Source of the DNA: Flavobacteriales bacterium UBA3364
Lineage (GTDB): Bacteria; Bacteroidota; Bacteroidia; Flavobacteriales_F; PHOS-HE28
DNA: 20,279 bases
Reading direction: 5' to 3'
NCBI GenBank assembly: GCA_002360495.1
Contig: DEQO01000087.1
Coordinates: 1-20,279 of the forward strand
The notes below the pieces were generated by a model, which was not told the origin of the DNA, did no database searches, and worked only from the letters and a program-made list of their open reading frames with translations. The stretch's first letter is position 1. Every line of letters begins with the position of its first letter. Position numbers and translations under genes: made by a program. This document shows, in pieces, positions 5,826 through 13,882 of this stretch.

Positions 5826-6980
5826 CTAAAGTGCCTTGAGGAGCGCGTCGCCGAAGACCTCCACTTGGTACCGCCGAATACCGGGAAGCGCGGCCAAGCT
5901 GGCCTTGTCGCCCGGAAGGGTGCGAGCGATATCCATCAAGAGCTGGTTCGCTGCGACGATGCCGGGTCGCAAGTCGTGCTGCTGCATCAAGCCATCCCGT
6001 GCGATCTTCAACCGCTTCAGTCGGTCCTCATAATCGTTGTCCCTGTCCCAACGCTTCGGACGTTCAAGCCGGGGCCACTGTTCCTTCGGCGTGTCCTGCC
6101 CCTGCTTGACCGCAGAAAGGATCCGTTTGCCGTGGGTTTCCAGCATCCGTTCGTTGACGCCTTTCCGCGCCGCGATGTCCTTCACATCGGTCGGTGGGTC
6201 GGTAGCGAGGGAGAGCAGGATTTCGTTCCCCAGGATCATGAACGGCGCCCGGTCCTGCTTCGCGGCAACGGAATCGCGCCAGGCATGCACTTCGCGCAGT
6301 ATGGCCAGTTGGGATGGCTTCAACAGCTTGGCCCCTTTGATCCGCAGGAAGGCAGGTTCCTCGTTGGCCGTTGCATTGAACGGCGCATCGGTGAGCAGCG
6401 TGAACTCTTCCTCGGCCCAGGACCACCGTTCCTTCTCCTTCAGTTTCTTCTCAAGGATGTCGCGCAAGGCGATGAGGTGCGAGGTATCACCGGCCGCATA
6501 ATCCAGCATGGGTTGCGGCAACGGGCGTTTGCTCCAATCCGCCTTCTGGAATTTCTTGTCGATCTGCAGACCTTGGTATTTGCCCAGCAAGGCGGCCAAC
6601 CCGATCTCGGCTTCGTTCAGCAATTCGGCGGCTACGAGGGTGTCGAACACATTCTCGACCCGGATGCCATGGTGTTTGGCGAGGATCCGCAGATCGTAAT
6701 CCGCGTCATGGATCACCACTTCCATTTTCGGGTCGGCCAGCAACTTTCCGAGGGGCGCGAGGTCCGGTACGGCCAGGGGATCGACCAGAAAGGTCTGTGA
6801 GCGCGTACTGATCTGGATCAGGCAGACGCTCTCCTTGTACCGATGGAAACTGGACGCTTCCGTGTCCAGGGCGATCACCTTCTCTTTCGCAAGCCGGGCC
6901 ATACCGGCCACCAAGGCTTGGGGGGTCGTAATGAGTTCGTATGCGGCCACGGGGTCTTCGAGCAAGCCCCAACGGGCCAT
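5826..6980 (-). CDS. rnd: Ribonuclease D (DEDD 3'-5' exoribonuclease with HRDC domain)
   Basis: This 384-residue protein of the RNase D family trims the 3' ends of tRNA precursors and other structured RNAs. The DEDD catalytic set is visible: Exo I IALDTEAS (Asp39, Glu41), Exo II HDADYDLRIL (Asp96) and Exo III YAAGD (Tyr161, Asp165). An HRDC domain follows at about 222-300 (LREVHAWRDSVAAKQDR), then a basic C-terminal region. The frame is open for 74 more codons upstream, but that stretch overlaps the DUF2752 gene and looks non-coding (Trp/Pro/Ser-rich). The ATG at 6980 gives the usual family length and lies 28 nt after the DUF2752 stop. It is the last gene of its run; the 105-bp gap beyond it contains the arsR promoter. 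Confidence 0.93.
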   Translation of the reverse strand: MARWGLLEDPVAAYELITTPQALVAGMARLAKEKVIALDTEASSFHRYKESVCLIQISTRSQTFLVDPLAVPDLAPLGKLLADPKMEVVIHDADYDLRILAKHHGIRVENVFDTLVAAELLNEAEIGLAALLGKYQGLQIDKKFQKADWSKRPLPQPMLDYAAGDTSHLIALRDILEKKLKEKERWSWAEEEFTLLTDAPFNATANEEPAFLRIKGAKLLKPSQLAILREVHAWRDSVAAKQDRAPFMILGNEILLSLATDPPTDVKDIAARKGVNERMLETHGKRILSAVKQGQDTPKEQWPRLERPKRWDRDNDYEDRLKRLKIARDGLMQQHDLRPGIVAANQLLMDIARTLPGDKASLAALPGIRRYQVEVFGDALLKAL

Positions 6981-7008
6981 CAGCACGGTGCAAGGTACGG
7001 GGTCGCCT

Positions 7009-7383
7009 TCAGTATCCCGTTCCGGCCCAGAACGGAAGGTTCCGAAGTACGGCCCAGCCAACCGCCACGAAGGCCCAGGCCCAGACCACCGAATTGCGGG
7101 CAGATAGCGGTTTGGCCAACGGAAAGACCAGGGAATACCCGAACTGAAGACCCAGCAGGGGTATGCTGAGCACGAGAAGGGCGTTGTGGGCCGCGGCCTC
7201 ACCGATCCGAAGGTGCATCAGGTCGTGCAAAGCCCGCTGGGAACCGCATCCCGGGCACAGCAGACCGGTAAAAAGCCGAAAGGGGCAGCTTAGGAAGCCG
7301 CCCCTTTCGGGATCATGTAGAAAAAGATGTACCAAGGAGATGAGCACGCCGAGACCGGCCAGCCACCATCCCCAGCGTTTCAT
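7009..7383 (-). CDS. DUF2752 family membrane protein
   Basis: This 124-residue protein carries the family signature CPFRLFTGLLCPGCGSQRA (33-51): a Cys-Pro followed by CPGCG and an Arg-Ala. Hydrophobic helices lie at about 4-21, 67-86 and 98-113. The function of DUF2752 is unknown; the paired cysteines could bind a metal or form disulfides. The ATG at 7383 overlaps the stop of the upstream CD225 gene (TGATG arrangement), so the two are almost certainly co-translated. CD225-like and DUF2752 genes occur side by side in other Bacteroidota, which suggests a shared but unknown envelope role. Confidence 0.85.
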   Translation of the reverse strand: MKRWGWWLAGLGVLISLVHLFLHDPERGGFLSCPFRLFTGLLCPGCGSQRALHDLMHLRIGEAAAHNALLVLSIPLLGLQFGYSLVFPLAKPLSARNSVVWAWAFVAVGWAVLRNLPFWAGTGY

Positions 7384-7685
7384 CAGTAGCCGCCTTCCAT
7401 GTTCTGCATGTCCATGCCGGCCTCCATAGCGCTCTTCATCATGAAGAAGTAAGCGATGCCACCGACTACGTTCAGTACCAAGCCGATGATGAAGCCCAAG
7501 CGTGTCCACTTCTTGGCATCGGCGCTGGCTTTCATGGCCCCGTTGACGTCACCACTGTCGAAGGCGCCATTCACTTTGGCGGCATTGATGATGCCCACGA
7601 TCCCCAGCGGGAGGCAGCAGAAAAGCGTCACCAGAATGGACTCGACGAGCCAGTTCTTTGGGCGTGCAGAGGCGGTTTGGTTCAT
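7383..7685 (-). CDS. CD225/dispanin family small membrane protein (copy 1)
   Basis: This is a 100-residue two-helix membrane protein of the CD225/dispanin (interferon-induced transmembrane-like) family. The conserved core NWLVESILVTLFCCLPLGIVGIINA starts near residue 11 and carries the double Cys (about 22-23). A cytoplasmic loop (KVNGAFDSGDVNGAMKASADAKKW) and a second helix (about 62-82) follow, then a Met-rich tail. The start was chosen by alignment with the neighbouring paralog, whose N-terminus (PRPKNW preceded by about ten residues) matches. The frame is open for 20 more codons, but a possible promoter lies inside that stretch. Function in bacteria is unknown. Confidence 0.82.
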   Translation of the reverse strand: MNQTASARPKNWLVESILVTLFCCLPLGIVGIINAAKVNGAFDSGDVNGAMKASADAKKWTRLGFIIGLVLNVVGGIAYFFMMKSAMEAGMDMQNMEGGY

Positions 7686-7714
7686 ATCGGAAGGGGTTTG
7701 TTGTTGATTCGGTA

Positions 7715-7746
7715 CATAGGTACGCATCGCCGTTGCAACTTCCAAG
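7715..7746 (-). promoter_or_regulatory. Possible promoter for CD225 copy 1
   Basis: On the minus strand CTTG (7746-7743), a 20-nt spacer and TACCTATG (7722-7715) resemble the Bacteroidota -33/-7 pattern TTTG-N19-21-TAnnTTTG, with one mismatch in each element. The predicted start would lie about 22 nt before the ATG at 7685 and downstream of the earlier in-frame start codons. The 117-bp gap here is the largest in the run and has no other visible feature. Confidence 0.35.
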
Positions 7747-7802
7747 CAGATGGAAGTGCCTGTCCAGCAATGACTTCAATGGATGCTGGTACGGAAAGGT
7801 GG

Positions 7803-8090
7803 TCACTCCAAGGCGGCGGCCCCCAGGATCGCCCCGCCAACGCCCAAAGCGATCAAGGCGACATAGAGCACCACGATCCCGACGCCGACCCAGAACCCGA
7901 GCTTGGTCCATTTCCCAGCCTCCGCGCTGGCGCGGATCGCGCCGTCCACATCCCCGCCATCGAACTTGGAGTTCACATTGGCGGCGTTGATGATGCCGAC
8001 GATCCCGAAGGGCAGGCAACAGAACAAGGTGACCAAAATGGATTCGACAAGCCAGTTCTTGGGACGAGGGGTGGGGTTGATCTGCTCCAT
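7803..8090 (-). CDS. CD225/dispanin family small membrane protein (copy 2)
   Basis: This 95-residue paralog of the next gene has PRPKNWLVESILVTLFCCLP at residues 8-27, a first helix at about 17-38, the loop NVNSKFDGGDVDGAIRASAEAGKW with the conserved charged/Gly pattern, and a second helix at about 64-90 rich in Gly, Ala and Val. The two copies are close to identical over the first helix, also at DNA level, but differ completely after the second helix begins. A tandem duplication followed by divergence of the C-terminal half explains this. It starts 15 nt after manC and is probably co-transcribed with it. Function unknown; it should sit in the inner membrane. Confidence 0.87.
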   Translation of the reverse strand: MEQINPTPRPKNWLVESILVTLFCCLPFGIVGIINAANVNSKFDGGDVDGAIRASAEAGKWTKLGFWVGVGIVVLYVALIALGVGGAILGAAALE

Positions 8091-8105
8091 GCTAGTGTCG
8101 TTTGG

Positions 8106-9197
8106 CTAAACGTAACGGTCTCCGCTATCCGCAGTGAGGTCGTTCACGAAGTGCTTGATCTGTTGCTCGTCCTGTTTGCGACAAACGAGCAGCGCATCCT
8201 TCGTACTGACCACAATGAAGTCTTCCAAGCCTTGCAGCACCATCAGACGGTCGTCCTGGGCATGCACCACATTGTTCGCACAGTCATAAAGCTTCACGGC
8301 TTTGCCGATGCTGGCATTGCCTGCTTCGTCCTTGGGTAAATGCCCGTAGAGACTGCCCCAGGTCCCCAGATCGCTCCAGCCGAATTCGCTCACCACCGTG
8401 TACACGTTGGTCGCGCGCTCCATGATGCCGTAATCGATGCTCACGTTCTCGCAGCTATCGTAGATCGATGTGATGAACGCATTCTCAGCAACCGTCCCGA
8501 AGGCCTTTTCACCTGTGGTGAATTGTGCCTCCATCTCAGGCAGATGCTCGCGGTAGGCCTTGCGGATGCTCTCCAAGCTCCAGATGAAGATCCCCGCATT
8601 CCACAGGAATTCACCGCTTTCCAAGAAACTCAACGCAGTGGCGTGGTCGGGCTTTTCGGTGAAGGTCTTCACCTTTTTCACGCGGGTATGGACCGTGGGA
8701 CTGCCTTCGGAGAACTGGATATAACCATAGCCGGTATCGGGCCTGTTGGGCATGATGCCGAGGGTCACCAAGGAATCCGTAGTGGAGGCTTGTTCCAGGG
8801 CCAACCGGACCGTTCCTTGGAACGCCTCCTCCTTCATCACCAGGTGGTCGCTGGGCGCCACGATGATCAAGGCCTTGGGGTCGCGCGCAGCGATCACGTG
8901 GTTCGCATAGGCCACACAGGGTGCGGTGTTCCGGCGCGATGGTTCAGCGAGGATCTGGGAGTCCTTCAGGTCGGGTAGCTGCTGCTTGACGATCCCCGCA
9001 TATTTCGAATTGGTGACCACGACGATGTTCTCAGGCGGGCAGATCGGCAGGAACCGGTCATACGTCTGTTGCAACAGGGTACGTCCCAAGCCAAGGAAGT
9101 CAAGGAACTGCTTGGGGTATGCGCTGCGGCTCATGGGCCAGAAACGGCTTCCGACGCCGCCGGCCATGATCACGCAATAGGTGTGTTGTTTCGACAT
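8106..9197 (-). CDS. manC: Mannose-1-phosphate guanylyltransferase (GDP-mannose pyrophosphorylase)
   Basis: This 363-residue nucleotidyltransferase makes GDP-mannose from mannose-1-phosphate and GTP, a precursor of mannosylated and fucosylated glycans and polysaccharides. Visible motifs are the pyrophosphorylase signature AGGVGSRFWPMSR...PKQF (12-31), the metal/nucleotide region APSDH (114-118), FTEKP (179-183) and WNAGIF (199-204). The length and the absence of a C-terminal cupin show a monofunctional enzyme rather than the fused guanylyltransferase/isomerase. The ATG at 9197 lies 16 nt after the sprT-like stop. No polysaccharide genes flank it, so it looks like a stand-alone housekeeping copy. 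Confidence 0.94.
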   Translation of the reverse strand: MSKQHTYCVIMAGGVGSRFWPMSRSAYPKQFLDFLGLGRTLLQQTYDRFLPICPPENIVVVTNSKYAGIVKQQLPDLKDSQILAEPSRRNTAPCVAYANHVIAARDPKALIIVAPSDHLVMKEEAFQGTVRLALEQASTTDSLVTLGIMPNRPDTGYGYIQFSEGSPTVHTRVKKVKTFTEKPDHATALSFLESGEFLWNAGIFIWSLESIRKAYREHLPEMEAQFTTGEKAFGTVAENAFITSIYDSCENVSIDYGIMERATNVYTVVSEFGWSDLGTWGSLYGHLPKDEAGNASIGKAVKLYDCANNVVHAQDDRLMVLQGLEDFIVVSTKDALLVCRKQDEQQIKHFVNDLTADSGDRYV

Positions 9198-9213
9198 GTC
9201 CAGGGAGGATCGC

Positions 9214-9852
9214 CTACGAGGCCTTCAGCACCACCATCGGGCCGTGTACCTGCACTTCGGCCAGAGGGTCGATGATGTAGTTGCGCCGGTCGTTGAGGCA
9301 TTGGCACTTGTACCGCTTGCGCAATTGCGGCCCTTTCACGAAGACGCGCTCGTTGAACCGGAAAACGGAACGTTCAGGAAGTTCCTCCAGCAATTGGCGC
9401 GGCTCGCTATCGTAGTTCATGAGCACCCGCATCAAGGCATGGTCGGTGCAGCTGCTCGCGGGGGCGTCGTGCAAGTGGTGTTCCAACGCGTGCAGTACAT
9501 CGCCGGGGAAAACGGAACGGCTCATGAACGGCCGCATCAGTTTGGCGTATTCGGCCTTCCATGCCGGCCCATGTGGTTGTGTCCAGCGTCGGGAGTTCAC
9601 GAATGCGTTGTAGTGCGCGAATTCGTGGACCAAGGTCACCAGGAAGGCGTATTTGTTCAGGTCCGCGTTCACCGTCACGCGGTGGGGTTGTGTCCGGCTG
9701 GCGCTTCGGAAATCACCCAGCTTGGTCTGCCGAGGGCGGACCACGCGTACTTGGACCGGGTTCCTGCGCATCCACGACACGACAACCGGCCATGCTGCGG
9801 CGGGCAGGTGCCTGCGGAGCAATTCCGGGTCTGAGGCGTGAAGCGTGGGCAC
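9214..9852 (-). CDS. SprT-like zinc metalloprotease domain protein
   Basis: This 212-residue protein has the zincin motif HEFAH (76-80, from the GTG start) and a likely third ligand His94 in QPHGPAWK, the SprT arrangement. KLGDFR (44-49) and the VNADLN strand (61-66) are also typical of the short SprT-like proteins of Bacteroidota. A C-terminal region with a CxC pair (YKCQCLNDRR) follows. SprT-like domains occur in proteases such as Spartan that act on DNA-bound proteins; the bacterial substrate is not known. Two GTG starts are possible. The one at 9918 adds 22 Pro/Ala-rich residues and overlaps the upstream lipoprotein gene by 65 nt. The one at 9852 follows that gene's TGA by a single base, so it is preferred. 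Confidence 0.85.
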   Translation of the reverse strand: MPTLHASDPELLRRHLPAAAWPVVVSWMRRNPVQVRVVRPRQTKLGDFRSASRTQPHRVTVNADLNKYAFLVTLVHEFAHYNAFVNSRRWTQPHGPAWKAEYAKLMRPFMSRSVFPGDVLHALEHHLHDAPASSCTDHALMRVLMNYDSEPRQLLEELPERSVFRFNERVFVKGPQLRKRYKCQCLNDRRNYIIDPLAEVQVHGPMVVLKAS

Positions 9853-9853
9853 G

Positions 9854-10099
9854 TCAAGAAGGGGTGGAAGGGGAGAATGCGCTGGCGGGACCGCAATAAT
9901 AGGGGCTGCGCCCTTCACCGCTACAAGCCCTCACCGAATTTCCCGGGGCCGGTGCCACACGGTTCCATTTGGGGCAGTCGCACTCCTTCTTCCGCCGGTA
10001 CTTGGTTGGCTGAGAGGAGCATGCAGCCAGAAGCAGACAGGCGGATAGAACGCCCAAAAGGATCCCGGCGAAGCGGTCGGATGGGCTTTTCCAGATCAT
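9854..10099 (-). CDS. Small Cys-containing lipoprotein, hypothetical
   Basis: This 81-residue protein begins MIWKSPSDRFAGILLGVLSA and has a clear lipoprotein signal ending LLLAAC (Cys27), so it should be lipid-anchored in the envelope. The mature part has KKECDCPKW (37-45), a Cys-x-Cys-Pro pattern seen in short lipoproteins of Flavobacteria that lack a known function, then a Pro/Ser-rich tail with two more Cys. The ATG at 10099 is chosen; 30 further codons upstream are open but overlap the divergent mlaE promoter region. The stop is one base from the preferred GTG of the sprT-like gene, suggesting coupling. Short length keeps confidence moderate. Confidence 0.6.
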   Translation of the reverse strand: MIWKSPSDRFAGILLGVLSACLLLAACSSQPTKYRRKKECDCPKWNRVAPAPGNSVRACSGEGRSPYYCGPASAFSPSTPS

Positions 10100-10149
10100 G
10101 GGCTGCGAAACTACAACGGTACACACGGGCCGCCTTGTACACTTGGGCC

Positions 10150-10157
10150 TATTTTCG
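10150..10157 (+). promoter_or_regulatory. Possible -7 box of mlaEF
   Basis: TATTTTCG matches TAnnTTTG at all but one position and lies 14 nt upstream of the mlaE ATG. No good -33 element was seen at the expected distance. The 72-bp gap between the divergent lipoprotein and mlaE must hold the promoters of both. Confidence 0.3.
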
Positions 10158-10171
10158 TCCCGCTCTGGGAC

Positions 10172-10912
10172 ATGGGGGTCATCACGCATATCGGTCGGTA
10201 TTTCCTGCTGCTGAAGGAGACCTTCAGCAGCCCGGAGCGCACTTCGGTCTATTGGCGCCGCATCTTGGAGGAGATGGACCTGTTGGGTGTCAAAAGCGTG
10301 GGTATTGTGGCCCTGCTCTCCCTATTCATGGGGGCGGTTATCACCATCCAGACCAAGACCAACATCGACAGCCCCCTGATCCAGACCTGGGTCGTGGGTT
10401 TCGCGACACGGCAGAGCACGATCCTGGAATTCAGTCCCACCATCATCGCCTTGATCCTGGCGGGCAAAGTGGGCTCCAACATTGCGGCGGAGATCGGCTC
10501 CATGCGCGTGAAGGAACAGATCGATGCCTTGGACATCATGGGGGTGAATTCTGCGGGCTACCTGATCCTGCCCAAGATCATCGCATCCATGTTGATCAAC
10601 CCTTTCCTGGTGATGGTGAGCATGTTCCTGAGCATTTTCGGTGGCTATGTCGCTGGAACGGCAACGGGTATCATCAGCGCCTCGGATTACCTGCAAGGGA
10701 TCCAGACTGGTTTCATCCCATACCACGTGACCTACGCGCTGATCAAGACCGTGGTGTTCGCCTTCATCATCGCCACGGTCTCGGCCTACCAGGGCTACTA
10801 TACGCGGGGGGGCACGCGTGAGGTGGGCATCAGCAGTACCAAGGCCGTGGTCTACAGTGATGTGGTGATCCTGATCTCCAACTACGCCCTTACCCAGCTC
10901 CTGCTGATATGA
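10172..10912 (+). CDS. mlaE: MlaE-family ABC transporter permease
   Basis: This 246-residue permease of the MlaE (DUF140) family is the membrane subunit of MCE-type ABC transporters that move phospholipids between the inner and outer membranes. Hydrophobic segments lie at about 42-62, 85-102, 130-165, 183-205 and 225-245. The family-typical EFSPTIIALILAGKVGSNIAAEIGSM region spans roughly 87-112, followed by EQIDALDIMGVNS. The gene overlaps mlaF by 4 nt (ATGA). In Proteobacteria an MlaD (MCE) and MlaC protein follow; here they do not, and an MCE protein encoded elsewhere is expected. Confidence 0.93.
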   Translation: MGVITHIGRYFLLLKETFSSPERTSVYWRRILEEMDLLGVKSVGIVALLSLFMGAVITIQTKTNIDSPLIQTWVVGFATRQSTILEFSPTIIALILAGKVGSNIAAEIGSMRVKEQIDALDIMGVNSAGYLILPKIIASMLINPFLVMVSMFLSIFGGYVAGTATGIISASDYLQGIQTGFIPYHVTYALIKTVVFAFIIATVSAYQGYYTRGGTREVGISSTKAVVYSDVVILISNYALTQLLLI

Positions 10913-11673
10913 TCGAGGTCCAGGGCGTCAGCAAGCGGTTCGGTACCACACAGGTCCTTACGGACATCAGTGCGGTGTTCCACAAGGGAAAGGTGAACCA
11001 GATCATCGGCAAGAGCGGATCGGGTAAGAGCGTACTCGCCAAATGCATCGTGGGGTTGCATGAGCCCGATCAAGGGAAAGTGCTCTACGAAGGACGCTCC
11101 TTCCATGATATGGGGCGCGAGGAGAAGACCGGGATACGGCAGGAGATCGGCATGTTGTTCCAGGGCAGCGCGCTGTTCGACAGCATGACGGTGCTGCAGA
11201 ACGTGATGTTCCCCTTGCAGATGTTCTCCAAGGCCAGCAAGAGCGAGATGGAGGACCGCGCACACACCTGTCTGGAGCGCGTGAACATCAAGGACAAGGA
11301 CGGCCTGTATCCTGCTGAACTGAGCGGCGGTATGCAGAAACGGGTGGGCATCGCACGGGCCATCGCCATGAACCCGAAATACCTCTTCTGCGACGAACCC
11401 AACAGTGGTCTCGATCCCCAGACAAGCATTCTGATCGACGACCTGATCAAGGAGATCACCGAGGAGTTCCATACCACCACCATTGTGATCACGCACGATA
11501 TGAACTCCGTGATGGAAACGGGTGAGAACATCATCTTCATCCACGAAGGCCGAAAGTGGTGGCAGGGTAGCCGGGAGCAGTTGCTCAACAGCGACAACAA
11601 GGAACTGAACGCCTTCATCTTCGCAAGCGGCCTCATGCGCCAGGTGAAGAAGGCCATGACCGGAAAGGCCTAG
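10909..11673 (+). CDS. mlaF: MlaF-type ABC transporter ATP-binding protein
   Basis: This 254-residue ATPase has Walker A GKSGSGKS (34-41), Q-loop Gln85, ABC signature LSGGMQKR (138-145), Walker B YLFCDEP (158-164) and the switch His196. SGGMQKRV and the DEPNSGLDP variant match the MlaF branch of importers/retrograde lipid transporters. It supplies energy to MlaE, with which it is translationally coupled. Transcription should end at the strong hairpin about 47 nt downstream of the stop. Confidence 0.94.
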   Translation: MIEVQGVSKRFGTTQVLTDISAVFHKGKVNQIIGKSGSGKSVLAKCIVGLHEPDQGKVLYEGRSFHDMGREEKTGIRQEIGMLFQGSALFDSMTVLQNVMFPLQMFSKASKSEMEDRAHTCLERVNIKDKDGLYPAELSGGMQKRVGIARAIAMNPKYLFCDEPNSGLDPQTSILIDDLIKEITEEFHTTTIVITHDMNSVMETGENIIFIHEGRKWWQGSREQLLNSDNKELNAFIFASGLMRQVKKAMTGKA

Positions 11674-11719
11674 GGCCACCGGTCCAAGGCCCTATCGGAG
11701 CTCCCATTCCGCCAAAAGG

Positions 11720-11761
11720 AAGAACCCCCATGTGGTCCGATCCGACCGCATGGGGGTTCTT
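11720..11761. terminator. Strong bidirectional intrinsic terminator between mlaF and the T9SS gene
   Basis: AAGAACCCCCATG (11720-11732) and CATGGGGGTTCTT (11749-11761) form a perfect 13-bp stem. The inner sequence adds a T.G wobble and GGTC/GACC pairs, leaving a 6-nt loop (CGATCC). The plus strand continues into TTCTTTCG, and the minus strand reads TTCTTCCTTTTGG. It lies between two converging genes, so it can end both transcripts. Confidence 0.85.
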
Positions 11762-11776
11762 TCGTAATGGTCCGGA

Positions 11777-13729
11777 TCAGTTCAAGGTCACCCGTTCCAC
11801 GGTCGTGCTGGTCCCGTTGGAAACGCGTACGCTGTAAACGCCTTTCGCAACACCGCTGAGGTCCATGGCCGTGTTGCCGAAGAACCGGTCGGCCATCACA
11901 CGCTCACCCAGCACATTGAGCACCTCAACAGTGAAGTTCTCGTTGCTCGTGGTGGTGATGCGCAATTCACCGCTCGTAGGGTTGGGGAACAGCGTAACAC
12001 CCTCCAGATCCGAACGCTCAGCGATGCCGATCGTTGGGCTGGAGACCAGACGAACGGCCCAAGCGGTGCCGTTGCCGCCGTAGAAATTCTGGTTGTTGGG
12101 CGGGTCGAACGGGATCCAAAGCGCGCTGGCAAGACCAGGCTGGGGCACGGTGGTATCATCCAGGATGTAGACCGCGGCATCACCATCGGAATACAAGCTG
12201 GCCACAGCGTAGTACGCACCCGGGGTCAACTCATAGGCTTCGAAGAAGGGGATATTGACCACACCGGCGGTGATCTCGGACTGTGTGAGGAGATGGGGGT
12301 CGGATTCAGCAAGGGGTTCGTTCACGACGGAGGGTGTTGCGAGCACGTCCGCGGTATCGAGCAGGCTGACGATGATGGAGCTTCCGGGATCGCTGTTCGA
12401 TCCGAGCCCCAGTTGGATCCCCGTGGCGATCATCGTGGAATTGATGAAGTACATGTTCATGAGCTTCACGTTCTCGCTGTTGTCCGCGAAAGAACCCGAC
12501 CCGACCTGTTGCGTGGACTGTGTGCCGCTCGGGTGGCCACCGATGTTGTCCAAGGAGTAGACGAACTCGGTCACCTCGAAGGTGCGCACCCGGCTGTTGT
12601 TCGCGGGGTTCAGGTCCTGGTCGACCTGGTCACTGGTCCATGTGAAGGTCGCGGTGTATTTCCCGATCGGCAGCCCTACCGGAAGCAGCGCGTCCTCATC
12701 GGTCACCACCGAGTCCCCGGAGGCGATGGTTCCAACGATCGCTTCCGAGGTGAACACCTCGACATCGTCCTCATTCGTCACGGAGCAGGTCAATACCACA
12801 TTCGTCTGCTCCTGGCCACCGTAGTTATAGAGCTCAGCCCCTACGTTCATGGTCGCAGGCAATTGGGAGGAAGGGATGCGGCCGTATTCCTCACCGGATC
12901 CGGTGGTGGAGGTATAGGCGTAGTTCATCACCATCTCGTAATCCGGGAGCGTGGAGATCTTGATGTCATCGATCTGCCAGAAATAATGCGACGAATTGGC
13001 GTCACCATTGTGATGGAAGCGGAAACGGACGTTCGATGGATCTTCTGCGATGGCTCCGGCGATGTTGAAGGTCCTGGTCTCCGTCGTGGTCGGTGGTGTG
13101 TTCGTTCCAGGGGCGCCTTGATTGAAGGGCAACCCCTCGTTGGCCAAGATCACGGTGGGCCACGTATCCCCGCCATCCGTACTGATCTCCAGGAAGAAGG
13201 GGGAGTCGCCGCAGCAGTAACGCGACCGCTGTTGGAATTCGAGTTCCACGAGCGGTGTAGCGCTCAGGTCGATGATCGGCGAAACGAAGCTTCCATCCCA
13301 GGCGATGAACAGGTCAGGATCCAGAGCTGTAGGGGTACTGCCGGACCATGTGCAGTTGGCTGAATCGGAGGCGAACTTGGCGAAGCCGTTGGCGAAGGTG
13401 GTCGACTGGATGCGCTCCGCGTTCTGGGTGTACGCGCCCCTTGGAGCATTGGAGTTCACGCGCCAGATATCCCCGCTCTCGCCATCGGCGGTCCAAGCCC
13501 CGGATGGGTTTGAGCCGGCGAAACCATTGGAGAAATCCTCGGACCAAACGACATCACCGCCACCCCGGGCGATGTCCTCAACAGGGCGCACTTCCGAGGT
13601 CGACGGGATGCTCTCGCATGGTTGCCCGATCATTTTGCGGACCGCCGTGCGATCCGCCTGCTGGGCGACCAGGGTGGTGGAGCACAGAACTGCCAAAAGA
13701 CCGGATGTCGTGTATACAGATCGTTTCAT
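11777..13729 (-). CDS. Secreted protein with T9SS type A sorting domain (cargo 1)
   Basis: This is a 650-residue secreted protein. Residues 1-22 are a Sec signal peptide (cleavage near LVAQ-Q). About 60-265 is a jelly-roll-like adhesion/MAM-type module: it begins WSEDFSNGF and ends in FWQIDDIKI, a typical last strand. About 270-390 is an Ig-like/CARDB-like segment (NYGGQEQTNVVLTC, LNPANNSR). A further beta-rich module (VYSLDNIGGHPSG onward) follows, and residues 571-650 are the T9SS sorting domain (LFPNPTSGELRI, LNVLGERV, GVYSVRVSNG). It is expected on the cell surface or outside the cell. The ATG at 13729 is chosen because the upstream part of the frame encodes no signal. No catalytic motif was seen; the role is probably adhesive or structural. 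Confidence 0.88.
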   Translation of the reverse strand: MKRSVYTTSGLLAVLCSTTLVAQQADRTAVRKMIGQPCESIPSTSEVRPVEDIARGGGDVVWSEDFSNGFAGSNPSGAWTADGESGDIWRVNSNAPRGAYTQNAERIQSTTFANGFAKFASDSANCTWSGSTPTALDPDLFIAWDGSFVSPIIDLSATPLVELEFQQRSRYCCGDSPFFLEISTDGGDTWPTVILANEGLPFNQGAPGTNTPPTTTETRTFNIAGAIAEDPSNVRFRFHHNGDANSSHYFWQIDDIKISTLPDYEMVMNYAYTSTTGSGEEYGRIPSSQLPATMNVGAELYNYGGQEQTNVVLTCSVTNEDDVEVFTSEAIVGTIASGDSVVTDEDALLPVGLPIGKYTATFTWTSDQVDQDLNPANNSRVRTFEVTEFVYSLDNIGGHPSGTQSTQQVGSGSFADNSENVKLMNMYFINSTMIATGIQLGLGSNSDPGSSIIVSLLDTADVLATPSVVNEPLAESDPHLLTQSEITAGVVNIPFFEAYELTPGAYYAVASLYSDGDAAVYILDDTTVPQPGLASALWIPFDPPNNQNFYGGNGTAWAVRLVSSPTIGIAERSDLEGVTLFPNPTSGELRITTTSNENFTVEVLNVLGERVMADRFFGNTAMDLSGVAKGVYSVRVSNGTSTTVERVTLN

Positions 13730-13778
13730 GTGGGATCGTGTGGGTTGCCGAAAATTGCAGGTTAACGGATGCTCCTTG

Positions 13779-13850
13779 CCAAGGATGGTCCGTGACCAAA
13801 GTAAAGGAGAATGGGAATGCCGATGCCACCAAACGCGGATCCATCCTTGG
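13779..13850. repeat. 10-bp inverted repeat between the two T9SS genes
   Basis: CCAAGGATGG at 13779-13788 and its exact reverse complement CCATCCTTGG at 13841-13850 are separated by 52 nt, and both are followed by TCC on the plus strand. They occupy the 153-bp gap between the two cargo genes, where a promoter or terminator would be expected. No good TAnnTTTG box was found here. The role is unknown, and chance cannot be excluded. Confidence 0.4.
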
Positions 13851-13882
13851 TCCTGCGTGACCGGTGGGGCCAATGTTGATGG

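Noticed and set aside
6981..7202. 74-codon N-terminal extension of ribonuclease D
   Set aside because: It overlaps the DUF2752 gene in another frame and gives Trp/Pro/Ser-rich sequence; the ATG at 6980 gives normal family length.
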